This document shows, in pieces, positions 55,079 through 63,963 of a stretch of DNA of 64,000 bases. The notes under the pieces were generated by a model, which ran no database searches, was not told the origin of the DNA, and was given only the letters and a program-made list of their open reading frames with translations. The position numbers and the translations under genes were made by a program. Each line of letters starts with the position of its first letter. The first letter of the stretch is position 1. Source of the DNA: Cohaesibacter intestini. GTDB taxonomy: Bacteria > Pseudomonadota > Alphaproteobacteria > Rhizobiales > Cohaesibacteraceae. Where the stretch lies: assembly GCF_003324485.1 (NCBI RefSeq), contig NZ_QODK01000001.1, positions 496,001 to 560,000 of the forward strand. The letters run 5' to 3'.

Positions 55079-56035
55079 ATGCTTGGCCAACTTTTATCGA
55101 AGCTCGCTTCGGAATATGAGAATGCTTGCCTCGGCGACTTTTCTGGGGCCCCAATTGGTCGCTTTGTAAAGGACGAACTTACCCCAGAAGCCCGTAGTGT
55201 GGTTCGCTATCACAATACAGATCTTTTGGTTAAGGCCAGCATTGGACAAGGAACATGGGCTACTATTCCTTGGCTAGCGATATTTGATCCAATAATCACT
55301 ACGTCTGCAACGAGGGGCTTTTATGTCGTATTTTTGATCAACCCTTCGGACCAAAAAATCTTCCTTTCATTTAATCAAGGCACTACGGAAATATTCGATG
55401 AGTTTGGCATAAAGACGGGAGAACAAATTCTAAGACGCCGAGCCAAAGACATTTGTGATCGGTTGCCCGAATACTCAAAGAAATTTTCCACCCATGAAAT
55501 ATCTTTAGGGTCGTCAGCACGTTTACCTCGTGGTTACGAAGCCGGTCACGCATTTGGTAAATGCTATTATGTATCTAGAATTGAAGAGAGAGAGATCTCA
55601 GACGACCTTCAACTTATGTTGCAGGCGTACGAAACACTGATAGAACGCGGTGGGACAATGCCGCCCGATATCATGAGATCAGAGTCTGGCTCAGAAAACA
55701 TTGAAGAAACCCGGCAGTATATTCTGTCGCGTCGAATTGAGCGCAGCAGTCACGTACGGAAAAAGGTTCTCGAATGCAAAGAACACATTTGTGAATGCTG
55801 CAAATTCGACCCGGAGAAACACTTAGTAAACTCTGGTCTTAAGGGTCATATTCCGCTCGATGTTCATCATTCAAAGCCCCTCAAGGAGCTGCATGAAGGA
55901 GAGAAGAAACATTACAAAATTCCAGATGATTTCTTACTGCTTTGCCCTAATTGTCATAGATTAATTCATCAGCAAAGTGATCCTTCTGATTTAGACAAAT
56001 TGAAATCGAGGATTCGTTTCAAATACTTGTTATAA
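55079..56035 (+). CDS. HNH endonuclease with MrcB-like N-terminal domain (orphan modification-dependent restriction candidate)
   Basis: This protein has 318 residues. The N-terminal half resembles the DUF3578/MrcB_N domain (GRFVKDELTPEARSVVRYHN, VKASIGQGTWATIPWLAIFD, GFYVVFLINPSDQKIFLSFN). A C-terminal HNH nuclease follows with CECCKFDPEKHL, DVHHSKPLKEL and LLLCPNCHRLIHQ (zinc Cys pairs and catalytic His/Asn region intact). Such architectures cut modified foreign DNA. The gene is visibly AT-rich with codon use unlike its neighbours, implying horizontal acquisition. The ATG at 55079 has AGCGGGA upstream. An ATG at 55046 is the alternative. It sits alone, 8 bp from the convergent transporter gene. 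Confidence 0.87.
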   Translation: MLGQLLSKLASEYENACLGDFSGAPIGRFVKDELTPEARSVVRYHNTDLLVKASIGQGTWATIPWLAIFDPIITTSATRGFYVVFLINPSDQKIFLSFNQGTTEIFDEFGIKTGEQILRRRAKDICDRLPEYSKKFSTHEISLGSSARLPRGYEAGHAFGKCYYVSRIEEREISDDLQLMLQAYETLIERGGTMPPDIMRSESGSENIEETRQYILSRRIERSSHVRKKVLECKEHICECCKFDPEKHLVNSGLKGHIPLDVHHSKPLKELHEGEKKHYKIPDDFLLLCPNCHRLIHQQSDPSDLDKLKSRIRFKYLL

Positions 56036-56042
56036 ATCACCC

Positions 56043-56963
56043 CTACCGCTTTTTCCCACGGCCCAAAATAAACAGGCCCGACAGGACGATGAGGACGGAG
56101 CCGAAGAGCATGGCGGGCGTGAGGGGTTCGCCGAACCATAGGGTGCCGAGCAGCACGCCGAAAATCAGGCGGGAATAGCGAAACGGGGTAACGGCAGAAA
56201 TCTCGCCAGTGCGCATGGCTTTCATCAGGCAGGCATAGGCGGCGACGCCGATGAGGATCGCGATGGCCGTATAGATGAGTGCTGCGGATGTCGGGGCACG
56301 GAAGGCTTCGCCTTGCCAGAGTTGCAGAATCAGACCCGCTGCGGCCAGTGCCAGAAACCCGTAAAAGCCGAGCTGCGAGGTGCTGATGGTGGACGGGGCC
56401 GCACGGCTTGCCAGATCGCGGCCCGCAAAGCCGAACATGCCGATCACGGCCAAAATCGAGAGCAGAGAAAAACCGTCGGTGCCGGGGCCAATGATGATCA
56501 ACACCCCTGCCAAACCGACGCCGATGGCCGACCAGCGCCGCCAACCAACCCGCTCGCCAAACAATATGGCGGCGGCGGCCACCACGACCAGAGGCGTCGC
56601 CTGCAAGATGACCGAAGTGGCCGACAGAGGGGTCAGAACAATCGCCAAAGCATAGAAGAGTCGACCGGTCATCTCGAACAGAGCACGGATGCCCATAGCC
56701 GGTGACAGGATGTCTTGGGTGAAGAGACGCTCGCGACGCAAGATGCTCGCTAAGGCAAACACCAAGGCGCCGCCAAGTCCAAGCAATGCCATAATCTCAC
56801 CGATTGGCAGCGTCACAGCCAGGAGCTTGACCGCCGTATCCTCCAATGCAAAAGCTGCCATAGAAGCAACCATCCAGAGGCTGCCCATCAGGTTGGCATG
56901 TCGACTGAAACGGGCTTCTTCCGCTGGCTTTGCAGGCCCGTGCGATGTGGCTTGGTTGATCAT
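56043..56963 (-). CDS. EamA/DMT-superfamily transporter
   Basis: This 306-residue membrane protein has two EamA repeats, about ten helices (MGSLWMVASMAAFALEDTAV, PLSATSVILQATPLVVVAAA ... ILFGERVGWRRWSAIGVGLA; TPFRYSRLIFGVLLGTLWFG). The ~25-residue N-terminus is hydrophilic. The ATG at 56963 is preferred over a longer frame to 57110 that overlaps polA. The substrate is unknown. It is downstream of polA on the same strand. Confidence 0.9.
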   Translation of the reverse strand: MINQATSHGPAKPAEEARFSRHANLMGSLWMVASMAAFALEDTAVKLLAVTLPIGEIMALLGLGGALVFALASILRRERLFTQDILSPAMGIRALFEMTGRLFYALAIVLTPLSATSVILQATPLVVVAAAAILFGERVGWRRWSAIGVGLAGVLIIIGPGTDGFSLLSILAVIGMFGFAGRDLASRAAPSTISTSQLGFYGFLALAAAGLILQLWQGEAFRAPTSAALIYTAIAILIGVAAYACLMKAMRTGEISAVTPFRYSRLIFGVLLGTLWFGEPLTPAMLFGSVLIVLSGLFILGRGKKR

Positions 56964-57056
56964 GATGGCATGGTCTCGAAGGAAAACTGGGCAGAGCAAA
57001 ACACCCTGCCCTGACGGGGCAAGAGACTGCACTCTAGGCGTATTTGCGTCACCTTG

Positions 57057-57087
57057 ACCAGCCCCAAACTGCATGGGGGAGGCTGGT
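57057..57087 (-). terminator. Stem-loop after polA
   Basis: ACCAGCC (57057-57063) pairs with GGCTGGT (57081-57087), extended by further G/C pairing, directly after the polA stop codon. No T run follows on the - strand, so it may be a weak or factor-assisted terminator, or simply an mRNA 3' structure. Confidence 0.4.
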
Positions 57088-57091
57088 TGCT

Positions 57092-59980
57092 CTAGTGCGC
57101 TTCGTCCCAATTGTTGGCTGCTTCGGCATCGACCTTCAAGGGCACGCTGAGCTGGAGGGCGGGCATTGGGGCATTTTCCATGATGTCACGAACCACTTTG
57201 ATGGTGCTGTCGACTTCCGCTTCCGGCACTTCGAAGATCAATTCGTCATGCACCTGCAACAGCATGCGGGCGGAAGAGCCAGCCGCCAAGAGGGCGTCAT
57301 CCATGCGCACCATCGCACGGCGGAGAATGTCGGCGGCCGAGCCCTGAATTGGGGCGTTGATGGCGGCGCGCTCCTGAAAGGCCTTCATATTCGGGTTTTT
57401 CGACTTGATATCCGGATAATGGATCTTGCGGCCAAAGATGGTTTCAACATAGCCCATGTCGCGGGCCTGCTGTTTTGTGTTTTCCATATAGTCGCGGATG
57501 CCGGGGAAGCGGGCGAAATAGGTGTCGATATAATCCTTGGCTTCGCTGCGCGAAATGCTCAGCTGGTTGGCCAAACCAAAGGCCGAAATGCCATAGATGA
57601 TGCCGAAATTGATCGCCTTAGCACGGCGGCGGGTCGCCGGATCCATATCCTCAATCGGCACATTGAACATTTCCGACGCGGTCATGGCATGAATGTCGAG
57701 GCCGTCTTCAAAGGCCATTTTCAGCTGTTCGATATCGGCCATATGGGCCAGCACGCGCAATTCGATCTGGCTATAGTCGGCAGAGATCAGCTTGTTGCCT
57801 GCATCGGCCACAAAGGCGGTGCGGATCTTGCGGCCTGCTTCGGTGCGGACGGGGATATTTTGCAGGTTTGGATCGGACGAGGACAGACGCCCCGTGGTGG
57901 TCGCGGCCAGAGAATAAGAGGTATGGACGCGTTTGGTTTCAGGATTGATGAAGCCGGGCAGCGCGTCGGTATAGGTGCTTTTCAGTTTGGACAGCTGGCG
58001 CCATTCGACGACCTTTTTCGGCAGATCATGACCTTCGGCGGCCAAGTCTTCGAGCACGCTGGCCGAGGTGGACCAAGCACCGGTTTTGGTTTTCTTGCCA
58101 CCGGGCAGGCCCATTTCGCCAAACAGGATGTCGCCGAGCTGCTTTGGCGAACCGATATTGAAGGGCTGGCCTGCAAGGGCATGAATTTCTTCTTCCAAGC
58201 CCGCCATGCCCTGCGCGAAGGTGCCGGACAGGCGCGACAGGATCTGGCGATCAACCGAGATGCCGCGCTTTTCCATGTTGCGCAGGACCGGCAGCAAAGG
58301 CCGCTCCAGCCGCTCATAGACCGAGACCATGCCATTGGCCGCAAGGCGCGGCTTGAGGATCATCCAGAGGCGCAGGGTGACATCGGCATCTTCGGCGGCA
58401 TAGGCGCTGGCCTTGTCGATTTCGACCTTGTCAAAGGTCAACTGGCTCTTGCCGCTGCCAGCCACTTCTTTAAATGGGATCGGCTTGTGACCGAGCCACA
58501 GCTCACTCAGCTCATCCATGCCATGGCCATGCTTGCCTGCATCGAGCACATAGGACAGCAGCAACGTGTCGTCGAGCGGCGCCAGATCAATGTCATAGCG
58601 CGAAAGCAACAGAGTGTCATATTTGAGATTCTGGCCGATCTTCAGCACGCTTGGATCTTCCAGCAAAGCCTTTAATCTGGTGACAGCCTCTTCCAGCGGG
58701 ATCTGGCCTTCGACCAGCCCACCGCCGAACATGTCACCCTCACCACTGACATGGGCCAGCGGAATATAGCAGGCTTTGCCCGGCTCGGTCGCCAGTGACA
58801 CGCCAACCAGATTGGCCTGCATGGCGTCGAGGCTATCGGTTTCAGTGTCCACCGCCACATGGCCAATGCGGCGCGCCTCGGCGATCCAGCGATCCAGATC
58901 CTCAAGGCTGGTGACGGTCTCATATGTTTCGTGATCGATGGGCAATGCGCCGATTTCACTTGCCATCCGGGCCGCCAGATCAGCCGGGGATGGATTGTCC
59001 TTGTCACCACTCTGTGCGGACTCTTCTGCAACGTCAGGCATTTCCCAGCCGGCCACCTCAATGCTTGCCTCATCGACATTCTCAGCATCGGTGTCCGTTG
59101 CCTCGGCAATGCGGCGTGTCAGGGTGGTGAATTCCATCGCTTTGAGGAAGGATACCAGCTTTGGCCCTTCCAGATCGCAGCAAACCAGAGCATCGAGCCC
59201 AAGGGGCAACGGCACATCGCGCTTGAGGAAAACCAGCTCCTTGGAAACACGGGCCTGATCGGCAAATTCAATCAGATTTTCCCGGCGCTTTTTCTGCTTG
59301 ATGGTGTTGGCCTTGGCCAACAGGCTTTCCAGATCGCCAAATTCATTGATCAGCAGCGCTGCGGTTTTCACGCCGATTCCCGGCACGCCGGGAATGTTGT
59401 CAACCGAATCGCCCGCCAGAGATTGCACTTCGACCACCTTGTCAGGGGTGACGCCGAATTTCTTCATCACCTCTTCGTCATCGATGCGCTTGTTTTTCAT
59501 GGTGTCGACCATGGATATGCCCGGCTGGATCAGCTGCATCAGATCCTTGTCCGAGCCGATGATGGTGACATCGGCCCCTTCAGCCAAAGCGCGTTCGGCA
59601 TAGGTGGCGATGATGTCGTCGGCCTCATAGCCTTCAAGCTCGATGCAGGCGACATTGAAGGCACGCACCGCATCGCGGATCAGGCCGAATTGCGGCACCA
59701 GATCTTCCGGTGCGGGCGGACGATGGGCTTTATATTGATCATAGATATCATTGCGGAAAGTCTTGCCCTTGGCGTCGAAAATTACGGCCAGATGGGTCGG
59801 CTGAACCCCTGCCAGTCCCTTGTCGCCTTCTTGCATGAGCTTCCAGAGCATATTGCAAAAACCAGACACCGCGCCAACCGGCAGGCCGTCGCTTTTGCGG
59901 GTCAGGGGTGGCAGAGCATGATAGGCCCGGAAGATGTAGGACGATCCGTCAACCAAAAAGAGATGCGGCTTGTCTGTCAT
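57092..59980 (-). CDS. polA: DNA polymerase I
   Basis: This is a 962-residue polymerase for repair and Okazaki-fragment processing. The N-terminal 5'-3' exonuclease is present (LFLVDGSSYIFRAYHALPPL, then YEADDIIATYA, GSDKDLMQLIQP). The proofreading-type domain retains its acidic motif (VAVDTETDSLDAMQANLVGV). The polymerase has motif A (ISADYSQIELRVLAHMADIE), motif B (RRRAKAINFGIIYGISAFG) and motif C (QVHDELIFEVPE). The ATG at 59980 gives the normal MTDKPHLFLVDGSSYIFRAY start with GGGAG upstream. The 1071-residue frame to 60307 runs into the acyltransferase gene and is rejected. Confidence 0.97.
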   Translation of the reverse strand: MTDKPHLFLVDGSSYIFRAYHALPPLTRKSDGLPVGAVSGFCNMLWKLMQEGDKGLAGVQPTHLAVIFDAKGKTFRNDIYDQYKAHRPPAPEDLVPQFGLIRDAVRAFNVACIELEGYEADDIIATYAERALAEGADVTIIGSDKDLMQLIQPGISMVDTMKNKRIDDEEVMKKFGVTPDKVVEVQSLAGDSVDNIPGVPGIGVKTAALLINEFGDLESLLAKANTIKQKKRRENLIEFADQARVSKELVFLKRDVPLPLGLDALVCCDLEGPKLVSFLKAMEFTTLTRRIAEATDTDAENVDEASIEVAGWEMPDVAEESAQSGDKDNPSPADLAARMASEIGALPIDHETYETVTSLEDLDRWIAEARRIGHVAVDTETDSLDAMQANLVGVSLATEPGKACYIPLAHVSGEGDMFGGGLVEGQIPLEEAVTRLKALLEDPSVLKIGQNLKYDTLLLSRYDIDLAPLDDTLLLSYVLDAGKHGHGMDELSELWLGHKPIPFKEVAGSGKSQLTFDKVEIDKASAYAAEDADVTLRLWMILKPRLAANGMVSVYERLERPLLPVLRNMEKRGISVDRQILSRLSGTFAQGMAGLEEEIHALAGQPFNIGSPKQLGDILFGEMGLPGGKKTKTGAWSTSASVLEDLAAEGHDLPKKVVEWRQLSKLKSTYTDALPGFINPETKRVHTSYSLAATTTGRLSSSDPNLQNIPVRTEAGRKIRTAFVADAGNKLISADYSQIELRVLAHMADIEQLKMAFEDGLDIHAMTASEMFNVPIEDMDPATRRRAKAINFGIIYGISAFGLANQLSISRSEAKDYIDTYFARFPGIRDYMENTKQQARDMGYVETIFGRKIHYPDIKSKNPNMKAFQERAAINAPIQGSAADILRRAMVRMDDALLAAGSSARMLLQVHDELIFEVPEAEVDSTIKVVRDIMENAPMPALQLSVPLKVDAEAANNWDEAH

Positions 59981-60139
59981 GAAAGTCTCCCTGCCGGCCT
60001 TTGGCCGTGTCCTGTCTTGCTTGGCGTCTGGATTTGGATCTGGTGTCTGGTTCAGCACCATGCACGATGCGAACAAACCATGATCATCATTACGCGTGAC
60101 CTTAGCGCACCGACGCCACAGAAGAAAAGGGAAAAGGAC

Positions 60140-60174
60140 AAAAAGCCCCCGACTGCCTATGGGCAATCGAGGGC
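60140..60174 (-). terminator. Intrinsic terminator after the acyltransferase gene
   Basis: On the - strand, 60174-60161 pairs with 60157-60145 (imperfect stem of about 12 bp: GCCC..CGATTGCC with GGCAGTCG..GGGC), and TTTTTG follows at 60144-60139. It lies just past the stop at 60205. Confidence 0.8.
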
Positions 60175-60204
60175 ATCTAGAGCTGTTTCTGCTGTCCGAT
60201 CCGC

Positions 60205-61251
60205 CTATTCGGCTGGCAGATAGGCCGGTTTCTCGGCGTTTTTGAGAGTCAAACGAGTCCAGTTCGGGCGCTGGTAAAGATAGTGCAACAGCGGCAGGCG
60301 CTTGCACAGCTCATACATAGCAATCGCGCCGAGAATGGCAATCACGGAGACGAGGAAGGAAATCATGCCTGCGCCACAGACGGTACACAACTTTGGCAAT
60401 AACAGGCGTGACACACCCATCGGCAAAAAGAAACCAAGATAGATCGGCAGTGAGCGCTGACCACAAAAGCGCAGGATCTGTGCCAGACCGCGGCTTGGCA
60501 GAATGGCGAGGAAATCAATCACCGCGACAAAGCCAAGAATGCCCATGACGATGGCAACCGGGGTGAACTGGGCATAGCCGAAATAGAGCACGGCTCCGTT
60601 GGCGACCACCCAGACAGCAAGACCAACTATGGATGCCAGCTTCTGCTCGCGGGCGGTTTCGGCCATTTTGAACCAGATATCGCGGCCAAAATGCCCAACG
60701 AGGAAGAAGACGTAATATTTCGAGAAGAAGTCGACGACCTCGATGCCTGTAGCACTCAGGATATATTTGCAGGCCACGGCAAACGCAAACTGGGCCAGCA
60801 TCGGCACGCCTGCGCTCAGCCGCAACACAAGGAAATAGATCGGCAGCAGATAGATAAACCACAGCATCCCGAAAGGCTGGACAAAGGAGCTGAGATAATA
60901 AAGCAGCGTGCCTTCCTTGCCAAATTCACTGATAAAGAAAGGCGCCTTGAAGACGAACTGAATGGTCATCCAAAGGAAGTAGAAATAAAAGAAATGGGCA
61001 AATTTGCCATCAAGGAATGGACGCCAATGCTTGCTGATCGCCTTGGCGGCAAACAGGCCTGCGACGGCAAAGAAGACCGGCATACGGAAGGTACTGGCAA
61101 AAGCCACCACATAATGCATGAAGCCTTCGGTCCCGAGATATTTCTCCACGCCTCCGGTGGAATGCATGATGACGACCAGCAATATGGTCATGCCCTTGGC
61201 GAGATCCACCCAGGCAACGCGATTTTTTTGTGCAGGCGATGTATCCGACAT
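60205..61251 (-). CDS. Acyltransferase 3 family membrane protein
   Basis: This 348-residue protein has ten or more transmembrane helices and the AT3/OpgC-like N-terminus (RVAWVDLAKGMTILLVVIMH with the conserved histidine). FRMPVFFAVAGLFAAKAI has the RxxxF/FxxSG-like motif, followed by PFGMLWFIYLLPIYFLVLRL. Such proteins acylate periplasmic glucans, lipopolysaccharide or exopolysaccharide. The acceptor is unknown. The start at 61251 has GGAGAG at proper spacing. An ATG at 61257 would place that site too close. It ends at a terminator (60140-60174). A CtrA-like site lies ~130 bp upstream. Confidence 0.9.
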   Translation of the reverse strand: MSDTSPAQKNRVAWVDLAKGMTILLVVIMHSTGGVEKYLGTEGFMHYVVAFASTFRMPVFFAVAGLFAAKAISKHWRPFLDGKFAHFFYFYFLWMTIQFVFKAPFFISEFGKEGTLLYYLSSFVQPFGMLWFIYLLPIYFLVLRLSAGVPMLAQFAFAVACKYILSATGIEVVDFFSKYYVFFLVGHFGRDIWFKMAETAREQKLASIVGLAVWVVANGAVLYFGYAQFTPVAIVMGILGFVAVIDFLAILPSRGLAQILRFCGQRSLPIYLGFFLPMGVSRLLLPKLCTVCGAGMISFLVSVIAILGAIAMYELCKRLPLLHYLYQRPNWTRLTLKNAEKPAYLPAE

Positions 61252-61701
61252 GGCCATCTCTCCAACCCTTCGGCCGCTTTGACAGGCGGCGGGGTCCCTT
61301 ATGTTTTCGTAAAATTTTATCTATTCTGTAAGTACTATCGCTCAGTTTTTGCAATCATGCGCGGTCTAGTTGCAGTTAACGTTAACTTAACAATCAACCC
61401 ATTGAAATTTAACACTTAAATATCTTTCAACTGATTGTGAACGGCGGGGCTCTACGGGATCTTTGGCCTGTTTTTTCGGTGTTGGTCAGTCTGTCGGGTG
61501 TGCCAAGGCGACACACAGCATTAACAGGCTATTTGCTTTCCGGTCGCTAGACTGGGGCCCGAATCATGCCATCTGGAGGGGCAAATGGCGTCTTTCCCAC
61601 GAATTTGCCTCAATCCGGGCGCATAGACCATGCCCAACCATAACCAAGACAAGTCACTCCGCCTTGTCGACTGCTCTGAAACGTGGACATTGTAAGCCAA
61701 T
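61252..61701. promoter_or_regulatory. Divergent AT-rich intergenic region between acyltransferase and PBP1 genes
   Basis: About 450 bp without a credible gene. The part 61300-61440 is AT-rich and contains AGTTAACGTTAACT, a perfect 14-bp palindrome (61374-61387), overlapping the CtrA-type site listed separately. No strong -10/-35 was assigned. The downstream part (61460-61700) is ordinary-composition sequence. Confidence 0.5.
61376..61390. promoter_or_regulatory. Consensus CtrA-binding site (TTAA-N7-TTAA)
   Basis: TTAA at 61376-61379, seven bases, then TTAA at 61387-61390 match the alphaproteobacterial CtrA consensus exactly. It lies in the divergent region between an acyltransferase gene and a class A PBP gene, both envelope genes, which fits the cell-cycle role of CtrA. 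TTAA is common in AT-rich sequence, so binding is inferred. Confidence 0.55.
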
Positions 61702-63954
61702 ATGCCTCGGAAAAGACCTCCCGGCCCTGCCGACATGCCATACGAAACGCGGCCCAACAGAGCCCGACCCAAAGCATCCCGGCCAAATGACATCCGCTTG
61801 ACGGAAGATGATCGCAGTCATCCCGGAGCGCAGCGCAAGCGCCCGACCAAGAAGGCTGCCCGCAAAGAGGATGCTGGGCGCAAGGAAGGGGCTGGACGCA
61901 AACGACCGGCAGCATCCGCAAAAGGCGGGAATGGTGGCGCACGGGGTGGCGCGGGCAATGGTTGCAAGCCAGCCACGCGTGGCAAGCAACGGGCGCCCCG
62001 GCGTGGCATTTTCGGCTTTTTGTTCCGCGTGGCACGGGACGTCACCTACTGGCTGGTCATCCTTGGCCTGTGGGGCTCGATCGTGGCCGGTGGCATATTG
62101 CTTTATTACGGGGCGCAGTTGCCGCAATCGACCGCTTGGCGCATACCGGATCGCCCCCCAAACATCCAGATCGTGTCGCTTGATGGCGGCGTCATTGGCA
62201 ATCGTGGCGAGACCGGTGGGCAGAGGGTGCGCCTGTCATCACTGCCGCCATACCTGATGGATGCGGTGGTGGCGATTGAGGATCACCGTTTCTATTCCCA
62301 TTTCGGCTTTGATCCGGTTGGCTTTACCCGTGCGATGGTGACCAATGTGGTGCGCGGTCGACTGTCGCAAGGCGGCTCGACCCTGACCCAACAGCTGGCG
62401 AAGAACCTTTTTCTCGAGCATAAGCGGACCATCGAGCGCAAGGTGCAGGAGCTGATATTGGCGATCTGGCTGGAGGCCAAATTCTCCAAGCAGGAAATCC
62501 TCGAAATGTATCTCAACCGGGTCTATCTGGGCGCCGGTGCGACCGGGGTCGATGCGGCTGCGCGCACCTATTACAACAAGCCTGCCTCCATGCTGACCCT
62601 GTCGGAAGCGGCCACCATTGCCGGTTTGCTCAAAGCCCCCTCCCGTCTGGCACCAAACCGCAACCCAAAGGCGGCCAAGGAACGGGCCAAGCTGGTGCTG
62701 GCAGCCATGGAGCGCGAAGGCTTCATCACTGCTGAAGAGCACAAGCTCGCCCTCACCCAGAAAATCAATGCGGTCGAGCGCCACAAGGCCAGCTCGCTCA
62801 ATTACATTTCCGACTGGGTAATGGAGCAGGTGCCGGATCTGGTTGGCGAGATCAAACAGGACCTGATCGTGGAGACGACGATTGATTTGCGGATGCAGAC
62901 CCTTGCGGAAAAAGCGATTTCCAATGCGATCGATGCGTCTGGCAAGAAATATGGGGTTGAGCAGGGCGCTCTGGTGTCGGCGTCACCCTTTGGCGAAATC
63001 CGGGCGCTGGTGGGTGGGAAATCCTACCGGGAGAGCCAGTTCAACCGTGCGGTAAAAGCCAAGCGGCAACCGGGCAGTGCCTTCAAGCCATTTGTCTATC
63101 TGTCCTCGCTGGAACTGGGCAATCGCCCCGAAAGCATGCGGGTCGATGAGCCGGTCAGCTATCGGGGCTGGGAGCCGAAAAACTACTCCAAGAAATATAT
63201 GGGTCAGGTCACCTTGAGAAAGGCCTTGGCTATGTCCCTGAACACGGTCGCAGCCCAGCTGACCTTCGAGGTGGGACCGAAACAGGTCATCCAGACCGCG
63301 CATAGGCTGGGCATCAAGTCTGATCTGGCCAATCATCTCTCCATCGCACTGGGCACTTCGGAAGTCTCGGTGCTGGAAATGGCTGGCGCCTATATGCCCT
63401 TTGCCAATGGTGGCGCGCGGGTGGATCCCTTTATCATCCGCCGGATTCTCAGCAAGGATGGTCAGGTGCTCTACACCCATGGCAACCAGCCGGGCACGCA
63501 GGTGATCGAGCCCAATACGCTATCTTTGATGAATTCGATGATGCAGGAAACGCTGATTTCCGGTACGGGCAAGAAGGCCCTTTTGCCGGGACGACCCGCT
63601 GGTGGCAAAACCGGCACCTCTCAGAATTACCGCGATGCCTGGTTCGTCGGCTATACGGCCAATCTTGTCACGGCGGTCTGGTTCGGCAATGATGATGGCC
63701 ATCCGACCAAGCGTGCCTCTGGCGGCAATCTGCCCGCCTCGACGTGGCATGCCTATATGGCCGGGGCACATAATGGCATGACCATTGCCGCCCTGCCAGG
63801 GGTCAGCGTCAAACAGCTGGCAGAGACAAGGCGGGTTGCCGGAGGAGAGAAAAATCCTTGGGTCAACCCCGATCTGTTGCCTCCGGGCGAGACATTGGCA
63901 CCGCCTTTGCCGCGCGAGCGCAAGAGTTTGTTCTCGCGCATATTTGGCGACTAG
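61702..63954 (+). CDS. Class A penicillin-binding protein (bifunctional transglycosylase/transpeptidase, PBP1 type)
   Basis: This is a 750-residue peptidoglycan synthase. A ~100-residue basic Lys/Arg-rich cytoplasmic N-terminus precedes one transmembrane helix (VTYWLVILGLWGSIVAGGIL, ~114-133). The transglycosylase GT51 has catalytic Glu in AIEDHRFYSHFG, GGSTLTQQLAKNLFL and AIWLEAKFSKQEILEMYLNR. The transpeptidase has SxxK in GSAFKPF, SxN in AMSLNTVAAQ and KTG in GGKTGTSQNYRDAW, all intact. The C-terminal tail is short (FSRIFGD). The start at 61702 has only a weak ribosome binding site. An ATG at 61735 is an alternative. The long basic tail may be a regulatory or interaction segment. Confidence 0.93.
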   Translation: MPRKRPPGPADMPYETRPNRARPKASRPNDIRLTEDDRSHPGAQRKRPTKKAARKEDAGRKEGAGRKRPAASAKGGNGGARGGAGNGCKPATRGKQRAPRRGIFGFLFRVARDVTYWLVILGLWGSIVAGGILLYYGAQLPQSTAWRIPDRPPNIQIVSLDGGVIGNRGETGGQRVRLSSLPPYLMDAVVAIEDHRFYSHFGFDPVGFTRAMVTNVVRGRLSQGGSTLTQQLAKNLFLEHKRTIERKVQELILAIWLEAKFSKQEILEMYLNRVYLGAGATGVDAAARTYYNKPASMLTLSEAATIAGLLKAPSRLAPNRNPKAAKERAKLVLAAMEREGFITAEEHKLALTQKINAVERHKASSLNYISDWVMEQVPDLVGEIKQDLIVETTIDLRMQTLAEKAISNAIDASGKKYGVEQGALVSASPFGEIRALVGGKSYRESQFNRAVKAKRQPGSAFKPFVYLSSLELGNRPESMRVDEPVSYRGWEPKNYSKKYMGQVTLRKALAMSLNTVAAQLTFEVGPKQVIQTAHRLGIKSDLANHLSIALGTSEVSVLEMAGAYMPFANGGARVDPFIIRRILSKDGQVLYTHGNQPGTQVIEPNTLSLMNSMMQETLISGTGKKALLPGRPAGGKTGTSQNYRDAWFVGYTANLVTAVWFGNDDGHPTKRASGGNLPASTWHAYMAGAHNGMTIAALPGVSVKQLAETRRVAGGEKNPWVNPDLLPPGETLAPPLPRERKSLFSRIFGD

Positions 63955-63963
63955 TGCACCGGT

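Noticed and set aside
57111-60223. Long + strand frames opposite polA
   Set aside because: They are antisense to a gene with all polymerase motifs. No family features are present in these frames.
61258-61701. Possible small gene in the acyltransferase-PBP gap (frame 61463-61801)
   Set aside because: It has no ribosome binding site and overlaps the PBP start in another frame. The translation has no recognisable features.
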